Shown piece by piece: positions 1 to 7,551 of a stretch of DNA of 14,753 nt (positions are counted from its first letter, which is position 1; each line of letters begins with the position of its first letter). This DNA comes from Ascidiaceihabitans sp. (GTDB taxonomy: Bacteria > Pseudomonadota > Alphaproteobacteria > Rhodobacterales > Rhodobacteraceae), in contig JALZUL010000146.1 in assembly GCA_023301665.1 (NCBI GenBank), forward strand, positions 1 through 14,753, in the 5' to 3' direction. The position numbers and the translations under genes were made by a program. A model generated the notes under the pieces. The model ran no database searches. It was given only the letters and a program-made list of their open reading frames with translations, and had not been told where the DNA came from.

Positions 1-705
1 GTTGGTGAATCGGGCTCAGGCAAGTCAACGCTTGCACGGGTCATCACAGGGCTTCTACCGGCCTCTCAGGGCAGTGTGCACTTTGATGGTCGGACATTGT
101 CTTCGGACCTTGCCAACCGCACGCCAGATGATTTGCGTGAGTTGCAAATGATCTATCAAATGGCCGACACAGCGATGAACCCACGTCAGACCGTGGGCAC
201 GATCATCGGTCGCCCGCTCGAGTTCTACTTTGGCCTGAAAGGTGCAGAGAAACAAAAGCGGATCAAGGAACTGCTGGATGAAATCGAAATGGGGGACGGC
301 TTTATTGACCGCTACCCTGCTGAGCTGTCTGGTGGCCAAAAGCAGCGTGTTTGTATTGCGCGTGCACTGGCTGCAAAGCCAAAGCTGATCATCTGCGATG
401 AAGTCACATCGGCGCTCGATCCGCTGGTCGCGGATGGTATTCTCAAGCTCCTGCTCAATCTCCAAAAATCCGAGAATGTCGCCTATCTGTTCATCACCCA
501 CGACCTGGCAACAGTGCGCGCAATCGCCGACAGCATCGCTGTGATGTATCAAGGCTCTGTTGCGCGTTACGGTGGAAAGACCGATGTGCTCTCACCGCCA
601 TTTGATGATTACACGGATCTTCTGCTGTCCTCAGTACCTGAGATGAAACTGGGTTGGTTAGAAGACGTGATCGCCAATCGTAAGATGGCCAGCGGCGGCA
701 ACTAA
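1..705 (+). CDS. Peptide-type ABC transporter ATP-binding protein, C-terminal part (5' truncated by window)
   Basis: This is the ATPase that would power inner-membrane uptake of peptides or a similar solute (Opp/Dpp family). The reading frame is open from base 1, so the start lies outside the window and 234 residues are visible. Walker A GESGSGKST is at visible residues 2-10. The Q-loop region reads YQMADTAMNPRQTV, typical of OppF/DppF proteins, followed by the signature LSGGQKQR, Walker B LIICDEVTSALD and the switch histidine in ITHDLATV. The C-terminus (LLSSVPEM, then about 20 residues) is short and lacks a long cysteine-containing Oligo_HPY tail. The piece could be a stand-alone OppF-type subunit or the second half of a fused double ATPase; the missing 5' end prevents a choice. 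A strong terminator follows, so this is probably the last gene of its operon. The substrate cannot be told from the sequence. Confidence 0.93.
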   Translation, partial: VGESGSGKSTLARVITGLLPASQGSVHFDGRTLSSDLANRTPDDLRELQMIYQMADTAMNPRQTVGTIIGRPLEFYFGLKGAEKQKRIKELLDEIEMGDGFIDRYPAELSGGQKQRVCIARALAAKPKLIICDEVTSALDPLVADGILKLLLNLQKSENVAYLFITHDLATVRAIADSIAVMYQGSVARYGGKTDVLSPPFDDYTDLLLSSVPEMKLGWLEDVIANRKMASGGN

Positions 706-726
706 CGCCACACACAAAGTAATCGA

Positions 727-760
727 GGGATGCGGCGGGTCACCGTCGCGTCCCTTTTTT
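727..760 (+). terminator. Rho-independent terminator after the ABC ATPase
   Basis: An 11-bp stem (727-737 with 744-754, two G-U wobbles) encloses a 6-base loop and is followed directly by six T residues at 755-760. It starts 22 bases after the ATPase stop codon. The left side has no matching A-run, so it should work only for rightward transcription and not for the leftward gene that ends at 778. Confidence 0.85.
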
Positions 761-777
761 CATTCTAGCAACGATCC

Positions 778-1257
778 TTAGCCCGCGGCAAAGTGATCTT
801 GAAAGATCGGCGTCAGCTCTTCGCTTTCGCGCATGCCTTGCAACGTTTGTTTGCGTGCACCAGCGCCATCGAACAACAACAACGTCACATGCCCAACGCC
901 ATATCGCACCGCAAATTCGCGCCCCACATCTGTCGTGATATCGGCGACCAAAAATACCATTTCGTCATCAAGTGATTTGACCGCTTTGCGCGCCTCTTTT
1001 TGTAGGGCCGTGCAAATCGGGCACGAGGGGTCGTGAATTTGTACCACGACCGGATGACCCTGCCCTACGCGGGAAAGATCATGCTCAGCAGCATGGGCCT
1101 GATATGAGCCAACACCAAAGTACCCGACAGCGCCAACAGCCAATACGCCGATCCCACCATTTCGGAGCAGTTTCAACGTGTCACGCCGCGTAGGCGCTGC
1201 CGCGACCGGATCTTTTTTCTTAGACTTAGATTTGCGGGTTTTACTAGATTTGGCCAT
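778..1257 (-). CDS. Thioredoxin-fold protein with Tat-like/membrane-anchor N-terminus
   Basis: A 159-residue protein. Residues 1-15 are very rich in Lys/Ser. TRRDTLK at 23-29 resembles a twin-arginine motif, although the usual Phe is Thr. A glycine-rich hydrophobic segment follows at about 33-52, ending near a possible AHA|A cleavage site (54-57). The rest looks like a thioredoxin fold placed outside the cytoplasm, with a CPIC redox motif at 79-82 and the strand HVTLLLFDG at 123-131. The residue that is a conserved cis-proline in thioredoxins appears to be Val124 here. A ribosome site GGAG sits 6 bases before the ATG. The gene is divergent from the phosphodiesterase at 1440 and stands alone. 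Its role is presumably thiol-disulfide chemistry or peroxide/thiol sensing in the periplasm; the partner is unknown. Family assignment is fairly sure, export route less so. Confidence 0.75.
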   Translation of the reverse strand: MAKSSKTRKSKSKKKDPVAAAPTRRDTLKLLRNGGIGVLAVGAVGYFGVGSYQAHAAEHDLSRVGQGHPVVVQIHDPSCPICTALQKEARKAVKSLDDEMVFLVADITTDVGREFAVRYGVGHVTLLLFDGAGARKQTLQGMRESEELTPIFQDHFAAG

Positions 1258-1439
1258 TGTACGCTCCGTGACAATTACTGGTTCAAAATACGCACTACCC
1301 CGAGGAGGTCGCCAATCACGAAGCCGTGATACTTAATTCGAAAGCCGTGCCACCACATCAAAACCCTAGGCATGTGAAATTTCGATTGCGCCTTGCGCGC
1401 AGCTGGCCTCCTATACAGGAACCCTACCGGAGAACCGCA
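1258..1439. promoter_or_regulatory. Divergent intergenic region with a short hairpin
   Basis: This 182-bp spacer separates two divergent genes and should carry both promoters. A perfect 6-bp inverted repeat, ATCACG/CGTGAT with a 4-base loop, lies at 1315-1330. The motif GAAGCCGTG inside it recurs nearly unchanged at about 1340 (AAAGCCGTG). Ribosome sites are visible at both ends: GGAG before 1257 on the minus strand and CGGAG before 1440 on the plus strand. I could not fix -35/-10 boxes with confidence. Confidence 0.4.
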
Positions 1440-2276
1440 ATGGACAACAAACTTCTGCTCATTATCTTGGACGGTGTTCCCTACCGCAATTGGCGTCGCT
1501 TGTTTGGCAATCTTGAGGGCTGGGTTGATGCAGGCGATGCGAGAGTTTGGAAGATTAAATCCGTTCTCCCCTCTATCTCGGCCAGCTGTTACGCGTCTAT
1601 CCATACAGGGGTCACCCCTGCAAAACATGGCTGTACCGGCAATGGCAATGTATTTCGCTTATCCCACCCAGATGTGTTTTCCCAAACCCGATTGGCTGGT
1701 GGCGTAACAGGTGCGGTTGCCCATTCGTTTTGGTCCGAATTCTTCAACCGCCACCCTTTCGATTTTGTCCGTGACATCGAATACGATGAGGCCGACAGCA
1801 CAACCATCAACCATGGCCGTTTCCACACCATGACCGGTTACAATAAGGCCAACCAGATGACCCCCAGCGATGTCGATCTGTTTGGCACGCTCACCAACCT
1901 GTGCCTGCGTTTTGGCTTGAACTACGGCATGCTGCATACCTGTACGCTCGACAGCATGGGTCACCGCTTTCAGCACGAAAGCCACGAGATGGACCACGCC
2001 TGTTTTGTGATGGACGAGATGCTCGCCCCTTTCATCACACAATGGCGGGCAGCGGGCTATGAGATCGTCGTCACAGCTGATCACGGACAAGACGAGCGCG
2101 GCCATCACGGTGGGCGCAGCGCACTACAACAAGACGCTGCATTGTATTACTTTGGCCCCGCGCAGGGACCTGACGAGAACACCGTGATCGATCAGCTCCA
2201 ACTGGCCCCAACCATATTGTCGCGGCTCGGAGCACCAATTCCTGAAACGATGAAGGCAAAGCCTTTTCTGTCATAG
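1440..2276 (+). CDS. Alkaline phosphatase superfamily phosphodiesterase / nucleotide pyrophosphatase-like protein
   Basis: A 278-residue cytoplasmic hydrolase of the type I phosphodiesterase/nucleotide pyrophosphatase group, expected to bind two metal ions and cleave a phosphate ester or phosphodiester. Visible metal ligands are Asp11 in ILDG, Asp171 and His175 in DSMGH, Asp214-His215 in TADHG, and the following HHGG (222-225). The nucleophile region is PSISASCYASIHTG followed by TPAKHG. Counting back from the TG pair puts Ser47 where family members usually have Thr. No signal peptide is visible. The frame is open upstream to 1326, but I chose the ATG at 1440 because CGGAG stands 8 bases before it and the family's first strand (LLLIILDG) begins immediately after. 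The natural substrate is unknown. The gene ends 27 bases from the convergent esterase gene, with no obvious terminator between them. Confidence 0.82.
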   Translation: MDNKLLLIILDGVPYRNWRRLFGNLEGWVDAGDARVWKIKSVLPSISASCYASIHTGVTPAKHGCTGNGNVFRLSHPDVFSQTRLAGGVTGAVAHSFWSEFFNRHPFDFVRDIEYDEADSTTINHGRFHTMTGYNKANQMTPSDVDLFGTLTNLCLRFGLNYGMLHTCTLDSMGHRFQHESHEMDHACFVMDEMLAPFITQWRAAGYEIVVTADHGQDERGHHGGRSALQQDAALYYFGPAQGPDENTVIDQLQLAPTILSRLGAPIPETMKAKPFLS

Positions 2277-2303
2277 ATCATGCATTCAGGGCACAGCGAC
2301 ACG

Positions 2304-3236
2304 CTAAAGGTCAGGCAACTCACCCTTGCTCAGGGCTGTTAGACTATCAGTCATACGCCCAAAGCTCGCCCGTGCTTTACCAGACATTGCCCGCGCACGC
2401 AGATAGGCATGGACCAATCCCTGTTCGTTCACCCAAATCGCCTGTCCACCCGCAGCCAAAAGCGCGTCACGATAGGCACCACCGTCGTCCGACAATGGAT
2501 CACATTCAGCTGTAATGGCCACCGTGGGTGGCAGGTTGCTAAAATCCGTGTCTTGAAGCGGCGCATAGGTCGCGTCACCTGTCTTACCATGGCCCCCAGA
2601 ACGGATATTCATGTAGAACTCCATATCCCGCGTGCTCAGACCCGGAGCGTCAGAATGCGTCAGGTAGCTGCCCGTAGAGTGATCACCGCCTAAACCCGGA
2701 TAAATCAGCAATTGTCCGGAAATCCGGCCATCTACACGCCCTCGTGCATAATGCGCGACGGCCGCGACCAAATTACCTCCGGCGCTGTCGCCGCACAATA
2801 CGACCGGCCCCTCATAGGCCTCACAGACGGCCTCAAAAGCGGCCCAAGCGTCTTGGAAGTCTTCGGGATGTGGGTGTTCGGGTGACATGCGATAGTCTAC
2901 GGCAATGACGCGCATACCGGTTGTTCCACAGAACTCAGCGCACACACTGTCATGGCTGTCGAGACCGCCCACCACAAAGCCACCACCATGGCAAAAGAAC
3001 ACTGTACCAAAAGATGCATCATCAGCCGTGTAAATTCGGCAAGAAACGCCCCCAAACGTCGTGTCTTGAGCGGTAACATTTTTGGGCCGACCCTGATCAA
3101 AAGCCCTACACATCTTGTTATAAACCACCCGTTGCTGCGCCACGGTAAGGTCGACAGCATCAGGTGGATAATACCGCGCCGTTTCATCTAAAAAGGCCCA
3201 GACCTCTTCATCCAAAAGAGCGCGGTAATCAGCCAT
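2304..3236 (-). CDS. Alpha/beta hydrolase, HSL-family esterase
   Basis: A 310-residue esterase/lipase of the hormone-sensitive-lipase family. The oxyanion-hole motif HGGG is at 83-86, the family motif DYRMSPEHPHP at 114-124, nucleophile Ser151 in GDSAGGN, acid Asp246 in ECDPLSDDG and base His276 in LVHAY, so the triad is complete. There is no signal peptide, and it should act in the cytoplasm on short-chain or aryl esters. Its ATG overlaps the stop of the preceding acyl-CoA synthetase by one base (TAATG) and no convincing ribosome site precedes it. Translation is therefore probably coupled by re-initiation. The pairing suggests that a free acid released from an ester is activated by the neighbouring CoA ligase; this is inference from context. 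The exact ester is unknown. Confidence 0.88.
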   Translation of the reverse strand: MADYRALLDEEVWAFLDETARYYPPDAVDLTVAQQRVVYNKMCRAFDQGRPKNVTAQDTTFGGVSCRIYTADDASFGTVFFCHGGGFVVGGLDSHDSVCAEFCGTTGMRVIAVDYRMSPEHPHPEDFQDAWAAFEAVCEAYEGPVVLCGDSAGGNLVAAVAHYARGRVDGRISGQLLIYPGLGGDHSTGSYLTHSDAPGLSTRDMEFYMNIRSGGHGKTGDATYAPLQDTDFSNLPPTVAITAECDPLSDDGGAYRDALLAAGGQAIWVNEQGLVHAYLRARAMSGKARASFGRMTDSLTALSKGELPDL

Positions 3237-5137
3237 TATTCTGCGGCAACCGCGTCAGCTGGTGCATGTTCCCAAGGCCGAACAAAACCGCCAAGAATGG
3301 TTTTGATCGCCGTGTCAGATACGCCATTGGCAGAAATCTGTGCCACAAGCCCTCGCTTTTTGTCATCAATAACATTGACCACCCGTGACTCGAGGCCGTT
3401 GCTTTCCATCACTTCGTTGTAAATCCGCGTAATGGCGTCTTTACGAAGGTCAGGTTTGAAAATCTTGCCCACGGCAGTCTTAGGCAATTCATCCATAATC
3501 TTGATGTGTTTGGGGTGCGCCGCACGTTCATGCACATTCTCTTGGCAAAATGCGATCAGTTCCTCAGGCGTAACAGTCGCGCCCTCTACCAATTCCACAA
3601 AAGCACAGGGCAATTCGCCAGCATGGGCATCTGGCTGCCCGATTGCACCGGCAAAGCCAACGGCAGGGTGACCCAACAACGCCTCTTCGATCTCGGCGGG
3701 GTCGATGTTGTGACCACCGCGAATGATAAGATCTTTGGCGCGGCCTGTGATCCACATATATCCGTCATCATCCACACGACCAAGATCACCCGTACGTAGA
3801 TATTTTTCGTTATAGTACAGATCGTTATTTTTTTCGGTCTCAGTGTAGGTATTGCCCACAAACACACCTGGGTTTGAAACACAAATTTCGCCGACCTCAT
3901 CTACGTCGGCCTCAATCGGTCCCCCTTCGGTGCCTTTGATGATTTTGACGTCAGTGTAAGGAAACGGAATACCAATGCTTCCTACCTTTTTGACACCATC
4001 CACAGGGTTGCCAGATACAAGGCATGTCGCCTCGGTCATGCCATAGCCTTCGACGATGGTGACTTTGGTTGTTTCCTCAAAACGCTTGAACAACTCCAGC
4101 GGCAATGGAGCAGACCCCGAGAACGCAGTTTTTACTGAGCTGATGTCCGCATCCACAGGACGCTGCATCATCGCGGCAAGTGCCGTTGGAACCGACACGA
4201 TAAAGGTCACTTTCCAGCGTTCAGTCAATTTCCAGATGTTATCCATCACCCCCTCGCCGCGATACCCTTGCGGTGTTGGGAAGACCACATGTGCCCCACT
4301 GGACAAAGCCCCAAGTAGCATCACTTGGCATGCCATCACGTGAAACAACGGCAATGGACAGAGCATCACATCATCTTCGCTCAGCATCACTTCAGAGCCG
4401 ACCCAGCCATTGTATATCGTGCCCGAGTAAAGATGTTGCGCCACCTTAGGCATGCCCGTTGTCCCACCGGTGTGGAAGTAAAAACAGACGCGATCCTTTT
4501 GAACATCTTCGAAATCAAGCGTGGTGTTTTGTTTCGCAACTTCAGCGTTAAAGTTCTTGTAAACAGCACTGACTGCCGGTTTCGCTTTGGGGCGAATAAG
4601 CGGTATGATCCAGCTTTTTGGCGGTGTCACGTAGCGCAGCAAATCGACTTCGAGAACCGTCTTTACGTTAGGAGCCAAAGCGACCGCTGCAGCCGTCTTT
4701 TCAGCAACATCCGTCTTTGGAAACGCGCGCAATGTCACAACAACCTTTGCACCAGTTTCACGCAGGATCGCACCAATTTGTTCTTCGTCCAACAAAGGGT
4801 TGATCGGGTTCGCGATCCCAGCAACGCCGCCGCCGATCAACGAAAGAACAGCCTCGTTGCAGTTCGGCAAAATATAAGCGACGACATCCTTTGGCCCAAC
4901 GCCAAGCGAGCGAAACAAGTTCGCGGTTTGGGTCGTCTTATCTTTCAATTGCGTCCAAGTCAGCGTCTCTGCTTTGTCTTTCGGACCGGAGAAAATCTGG
5001 TAGCTGATCGCGTTATGCTTGGGGAATTTAGACGTCGTGCGTTCGAGCAACCCATATAGGGTCACTGGCACATCTCGGGCCTCCCAAGGCATCTCAGATT
5101 CGATACGGTTGCGATCATTCATGCCTTCATAAGCCAT
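3236..5137 (-). CDS. Acyl-CoA synthetase (AMP-forming, ANL superfamily)
   Basis: A 633-residue ligase that would activate a carboxylic acid through an acyl-adenylate to its CoA thioester. The AMP-binding P-loop THTGG-type segment is HTGGTTGMPK at 222-231. The A5 motif GYGMTEAT is at 364-371, TGDLG at 449-453, the hinge GRAKDLIIRGG at 465-475, and the catalytic lysine is Lys558 in PKTAVGK. About 70 residues follow that lysine (565-633), longer than the usual short tail, with no recognised domain. A strong ribosome site GGGAGG lies 7-8 bases before the ATG. It is the first gene of a two-gene operon with the esterase, joined by a TAATG overlap. The class could be medium/long-chain fatty acids or aromatic acids, and the sequence alone does not settle it. 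Confidence 0.9.
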   Translation of the reverse strand: MAYEGMNDRNRIESEMPWEARDVPVTLYGLLERTTSKFPKHNAISYQIFSGPKDKAETLTWTQLKDKTTQTANLFRSLGVGPKDVVAYILPNCNEAVLSLIGGGVAGIANPINPLLDEEQIGAILRETGAKVVVTLRAFPKTDVAEKTAAAVALAPNVKTVLEVDLLRYVTPPKSWIIPLIRPKAKPAVSAVYKNFNAEVAKQNTTLDFEDVQKDRVCFYFHTGGTTGMPKVAQHLYSGTIYNGWVGSEVMLSEDDVMLCPLPLFHVMACQVMLLGALSSGAHVVFPTPQGYRGEGVMDNIWKLTERWKVTFIVSVPTALAAMMQRPVDADISSVKTAFSGSAPLPLELFKRFEETTKVTIVEGYGMTEATCLVSGNPVDGVKKVGSIGIPFPYTDVKIIKGTEGGPIEADVDEVGEICVSNPGVFVGNTYTETEKNNDLYYNEKYLRTGDLGRVDDDGYMWITGRAKDLIIRGGHNIDPAEIEEALLGHPAVGFAGAIGQPDAHAGELPCAFVELVEGATVTPEELIAFCQENVHERAAHPKHIKIMDELPKTAVGKIFKPDLRKDAITRIYNEVMESNGLESRVVNVIDDKKRGLVAQISANGVSDTAIKTILGGFVRPWEHAPADAVAAE

Positions 5138-5348
5138 GTGTAGTCCTCCCTTATTCTCCCCTTACGGGGCGATATATTCCCTTTGTCTAAGGATGGGGTG
5201 GAAAAGGAATTTAAGCAAGGTTTTCAAATATCCTGCTCAAATTGAACGCAGCGTAAAAACAATTGACCAAAGGTCACTTAAGCCACAAAACGACAACGTT
5301 CAGTTGTTTCTCCACTTTTCACGCCATGGATGGGTATTTTGGGCTTAG
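5138..5348 (-). promoter_or_regulatory. Upstream region of the acyl-CoA synthetase operon with a small dyad
   Basis: About 210 bp carry the probable promoter of the ligase-esterase operon. A perfect dyad TGACC-AAA-GGTCA lies at 5264-5276, roughly 130 bp before the start codon, and could be an operator half-site pair. A CCCC-TTAC-GGGG hairpin at 5158-5169 would fall in the mRNA leader close to the ribosome site. An AT-rich stretch with ATATATT lies at about 5172-5178. I could not place -35/-10 boxes with confidence, and I see no gene in this stretch. Confidence 0.35.
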
Positions 5349-5366
5349 AAAAATCGGGGTGCCCCG
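5349..5366 (-). terminator. Probable terminator after the ABC exporter
   Basis: Read leftward, a compact GC hairpin (CGGG-GCAC-CCCG, 5355-5366) begins four bases after the exporter stop codon and is followed by ATTTTTCT. The stem is short but wholly G-C, and the T-run is in the right place. Confidence 0.55.
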
Positions 5367-5369
5367 TCT

Positions 5370-7208
5370 CTATGCACCCATTCCATCCGTGAATTGCAAC
5401 TTAGCCAATCGCGCATAAAGCCCGCCCTGCGCCACCAACTCATCATGTTTGCCAGAGGCCACAATCCGCCCCTCGTCCAGAACAATAATGCGGTCCGCCT
5501 TTTTCACAGTCGCCAAGCGGTGCGCTACGATCAAAGTCGTGCGATCCGCACTCAAGCGATCCACGGCGGCTTGAACCAAACGTTCGCTTTCTGCGTCCAA
5601 CGCAGATGTCGCCTCGTCTAGCAGCAACACGGGCGCATCACGTAAAATCGCGCGCGCGATTGCAATCCGTTGCTTTTGACCGCCCGACAACATCACACCG
5701 CGCTCACCCAAGGGGCTGTTATAACCTTCAGGAAGCCCTTGAATAAACTCATGCGCCGCAGCCGCTTTTGCAGCGGCCTCGATCTGTGCGTCAGTCGCGT
5801 CTGGCCTGCCAAACCGAATATTCTCAAGCGCGGATGTCGCAAAAATCACCGGATCTTGTGGCACCAAAGCAATGTGTTCGCGAAAGGCTGCGCGACTAAG
5901 ATCTGTGAGCGCTGTCCCATCAAGTAGAATGCGCCCCTTCTGTGGATCGTAAAACCGCAAGATCATCTGGATTATGGTTGTTTTACCCGCCCCTGATGGG
6001 CCGACAAAAGCGACAGTCTCACCGGGTTCAATGCTCAGGTCGACCTGATCTAGAGCTTGGACATTAGGACGCGCTGGATAAACAAAGCTCACGCTTTCTA
6101 GATCGATTTGCCCTTTTATGGGCGCACTCAGTGTTTTTGGCGCGTCTGAATCTTGAACGCTATCAACAGAATGCAAAAGCTCGACCAACCGCTCCGTTGC
6201 ACCAGCCGCGCGTTGCAATTCACCCCAAATTTCAGACAAGGCGGCAACAGCCCCCGCAACCATCACAGCGTAAATGACGAATTGGATCAAAGCGCCTGAG
6301 CTCATCGCACCATCGCGCACATCATTTGCGCCGATCCAAAGCACACCTAAAACGCCCGAGAAAATCAAAAAGATAACAATCACCGTCATCGTCGCACGGG
6401 TCGTGATCCGACGAATTGCCGCGCCGTAGCTTTGTTCCGTCACATCGGAAAATTGGCGACGGCTGATCGCCTCATGTGTAAAGGCCTGAACCGTCTGAAC
6501 AGCCGTCAACGCTTCGGATGCGCTGCCAGAAGACTCCGCAATCCAGTCTTGGTTTTCGCGGCTGATCACCCGCAGGCGGCGCCCCAATACAAGGATCGGC
6601 ACAACAACCAATGGCACGATCAACAAAACCAATGCGGTTAACTTTGCTGAGGTCAGCATCATCAACACCATGCCGCCGATAAAGATCAAAAAGTTCCGCA
6701 ACGCGATCGACACAGAAGATCCGATTACGCTCAAAATCAATGTGGTGTCCGTGGTGATGCGGCTCAAAACCTCGCCCGTCATGATCTTTTCATAAAAAGA
6801 GGGAGACATGCCAATCACGCGGTCAAAAACCGCCTTGCGAATATCCGCAACCACACGTTCCCCCAACCGGGTGACCAACGCGTAACGTAACCCTGTCCCA
6901 ACAGCCAACAGTGCCGCTACGCCGATTGCCGCAAGAAAGTACTGATCAAGGATTGTACTGTCAGCGGTTCCGAAATTATCGATCACGCGGCGTACCGCCA
7001 TCGGCAAGGTCAATGAGATCATTGCCGTCAACACCAGAGCGCAGATAGCGGCCAGCATCAAAATCCGGTAGGGTCCCATAAATGGCCAAAGAGCACCCAA
7101 AGCGCTTATCCGCTTAGATTTCTCACGCTCATCTTTTGAAGAGGGAGCCGTAGCATTGGGCGCAGATACGTTTGTGTTTTCAGCAACAGTCTTGGCGTGA
7201 TCGGCCAT
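5370..7208 (-). CDS. ABC exporter half-transporter (transmembrane domain fused to ATPase)
   Basis: A 612-residue type IV ABC half-transporter (MsbA/LmrA/ABCB-like), expected to dimerise in the inner membrane and export lipids or hydrophobic compounds. A polar, roughly 35-residue N-terminus precedes the membrane domain (about 40-330), with clear hydrophobic segments near 46-70, 91-112, 158-183, 190-208, 273-292 and 308-325. The ATPase domain (about 368-605) has Walker A GPSGAGKTT at 403-411, Q-loop Gln451, signature LSGGQ at 507-511, Walker B LLLDE at 528-532 and switch His563. All catalytic parts are intact. A ribosome site AAGGAAGA precedes the ATG. It is monocistronic, lying between a tRNA gene upstream and a probable terminator downstream. 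The substrate cannot be assigned from sequence. Confidence 0.92.
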   Translation of the reverse strand: MADHAKTVAENTNVSAPNATAPSSKDEREKSKRISALGALWPFMGPYRILMLAAICALVLTAMISLTLPMAVRRVIDNFGTADSTILDQYFLAAIGVAALLAVGTGLRYALVTRLGERVVADIRKAVFDRVIGMSPSFYEKIMTGEVLSRITTDTTLILSVIGSSVSIALRNFLIFIGGMVLMMLTSAKLTALVLLIVPLVVVPILVLGRRLRVISRENQDWIAESSGSASEALTAVQTVQAFTHEAISRRQFSDVTEQSYGAAIRRITTRATMTVIVIFLIFSGVLGVLWIGANDVRDGAMSSGALIQFVIYAVMVAGAVAALSEIWGELQRAAGATERLVELLHSVDSVQDSDAPKTLSAPIKGQIDLESVSFVYPARPNVQALDQVDLSIEPGETVAFVGPSGAGKTTIIQMILRFYDPQKGRILLDGTALTDLSRAAFREHIALVPQDPVIFATSALENIRFGRPDATDAQIEAAAKAAAAHEFIQGLPEGYNSPLGERGVMLSGGQKQRIAIARAILRDAPVLLLDEATSALDAESERLVQAAVDRLSADRTTLIVAHRLATVKKADRIIVLDEGRIVASGKHDELVAQGGLYARLAKLQFTDGMGA

Positions 7209-7280
7209 GGGTCTTCCTTATTCACTCAATCACGGGGTTTTGGCGGTCGCCGCACCGCAGGTCAAGACATGCATTGACGC

Positions 7281-7309
7281 ATTATCGTGAATGCCTCAGA
7301 CAAGCGGAA
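7281..7309 (-). promoter_or_regulatory. Candidate promoter of the ABC exporter gene
   Basis: On the minus strand, GATAAT at 7286-7281 matches five of six -10 positions. It is preceded, at exactly 17 bases, by TTCCGC (7309-7304), a weak -35. The leader to the ATG at 7208 would be about 65-70 bases. This is by eye only. Confidence 0.3.
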
Positions 7310-7333
7310 GAAATTCAAAGCAAAAGGGTAAAG

Positions 7334-7407
7334 TGGAGCGGGTAGCGGGAATCGAACCCGCGCCTTAAGCTTGGAAGGCTCTTATGATACCATTTCACCA
7401 TACCCGC
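7334..7407 (-). tRNA. trnG(UCC): tRNA-Gly (anticodon TCC)
   Basis: A full 74-nt cloverleaf can be folded on the minus strand. The acceptor GCGGGTA pairs with TACCCGC. The D-stem GTGA/TCAT encloses a 7-nt loop containing GG. The anticodon loop CTTCCAA gives TCC (7375-7373), reading GGA and probably other GGN codons. The T-arm is GCGGG-TTCGATT-CCCGC, the discriminator is T, and CCA is encoded. The anticodon stem AGAGC/GCTTA has an A-A mismatch at its outer pair (27-43) and one G-U pair. No clear hairpin terminator follows, only a T-rich stretch (CTTTACCCTTTTG). Confidence 0.96.
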
Positions 7408-7417
7408 GCTACGTGAC

Positions 7418-7446
7418 GAGGTACGTTAAACCGAAACAAGGGTCAA
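7418..7446 (-). promoter_or_regulatory. Candidate promoter of tRNA-Gly
   Basis: On the minus strand, TTGACC (7446-7441) is a good -35. It is followed by a 17-base spacer and a poor -10, TACCTC (7423-7418), about ten bases before the mature tRNA 5' end. The strong TTGAC with a weak -10 makes this plausible but not certain. Confidence 0.4.
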
Positions 7447-7551
7447 GACGCTAAGGGCCGGATTTTGCTTTCTCTTGCCTACAAAACCGTGACGCGTAAG
7501 ACTGTATGAACAAAGCATTAAAATTTTCTTTTAACGAAAGCCGAATTTACA

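Noticed and set aside
1326..1439. Upstream extension of the phosphodiesterase by 38 residues from an ATG at 1326.
   Set aside because: The extension is basic and low in structure, has no ribosome site, and precedes a well-placed CGGAG plus ATG at 1440 where the family's first strand begins.
4325..5059. Long open frame (244 codons) on the plus strand opposite the acyl-CoA synthetase gene.
   Set aside because: It lies wholly antisense to a gene with complete catalytic motifs, and its translation shows no domain. It is explained as a codon-bias shadow.
5136..5348. 70-codon plus-strand frame upstream of the acyl-CoA synthetase gene.
   Set aside because: It has no ribosome site and no recognisable sequence, and it occupies the expected promoter region of the divergent ligase operon.
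7260..7333. GCATT/AATGC inverted repeat in the tRNA-ABC exporter gap, considered as a tRNA terminator or attachment site.
   Set aside because: The arms are five bases long with a 14-base loop and no T-run. No copy of the tRNA 3' end was noticed elsewhere in the window and no integrase gene is present, so an integration site is not supported.
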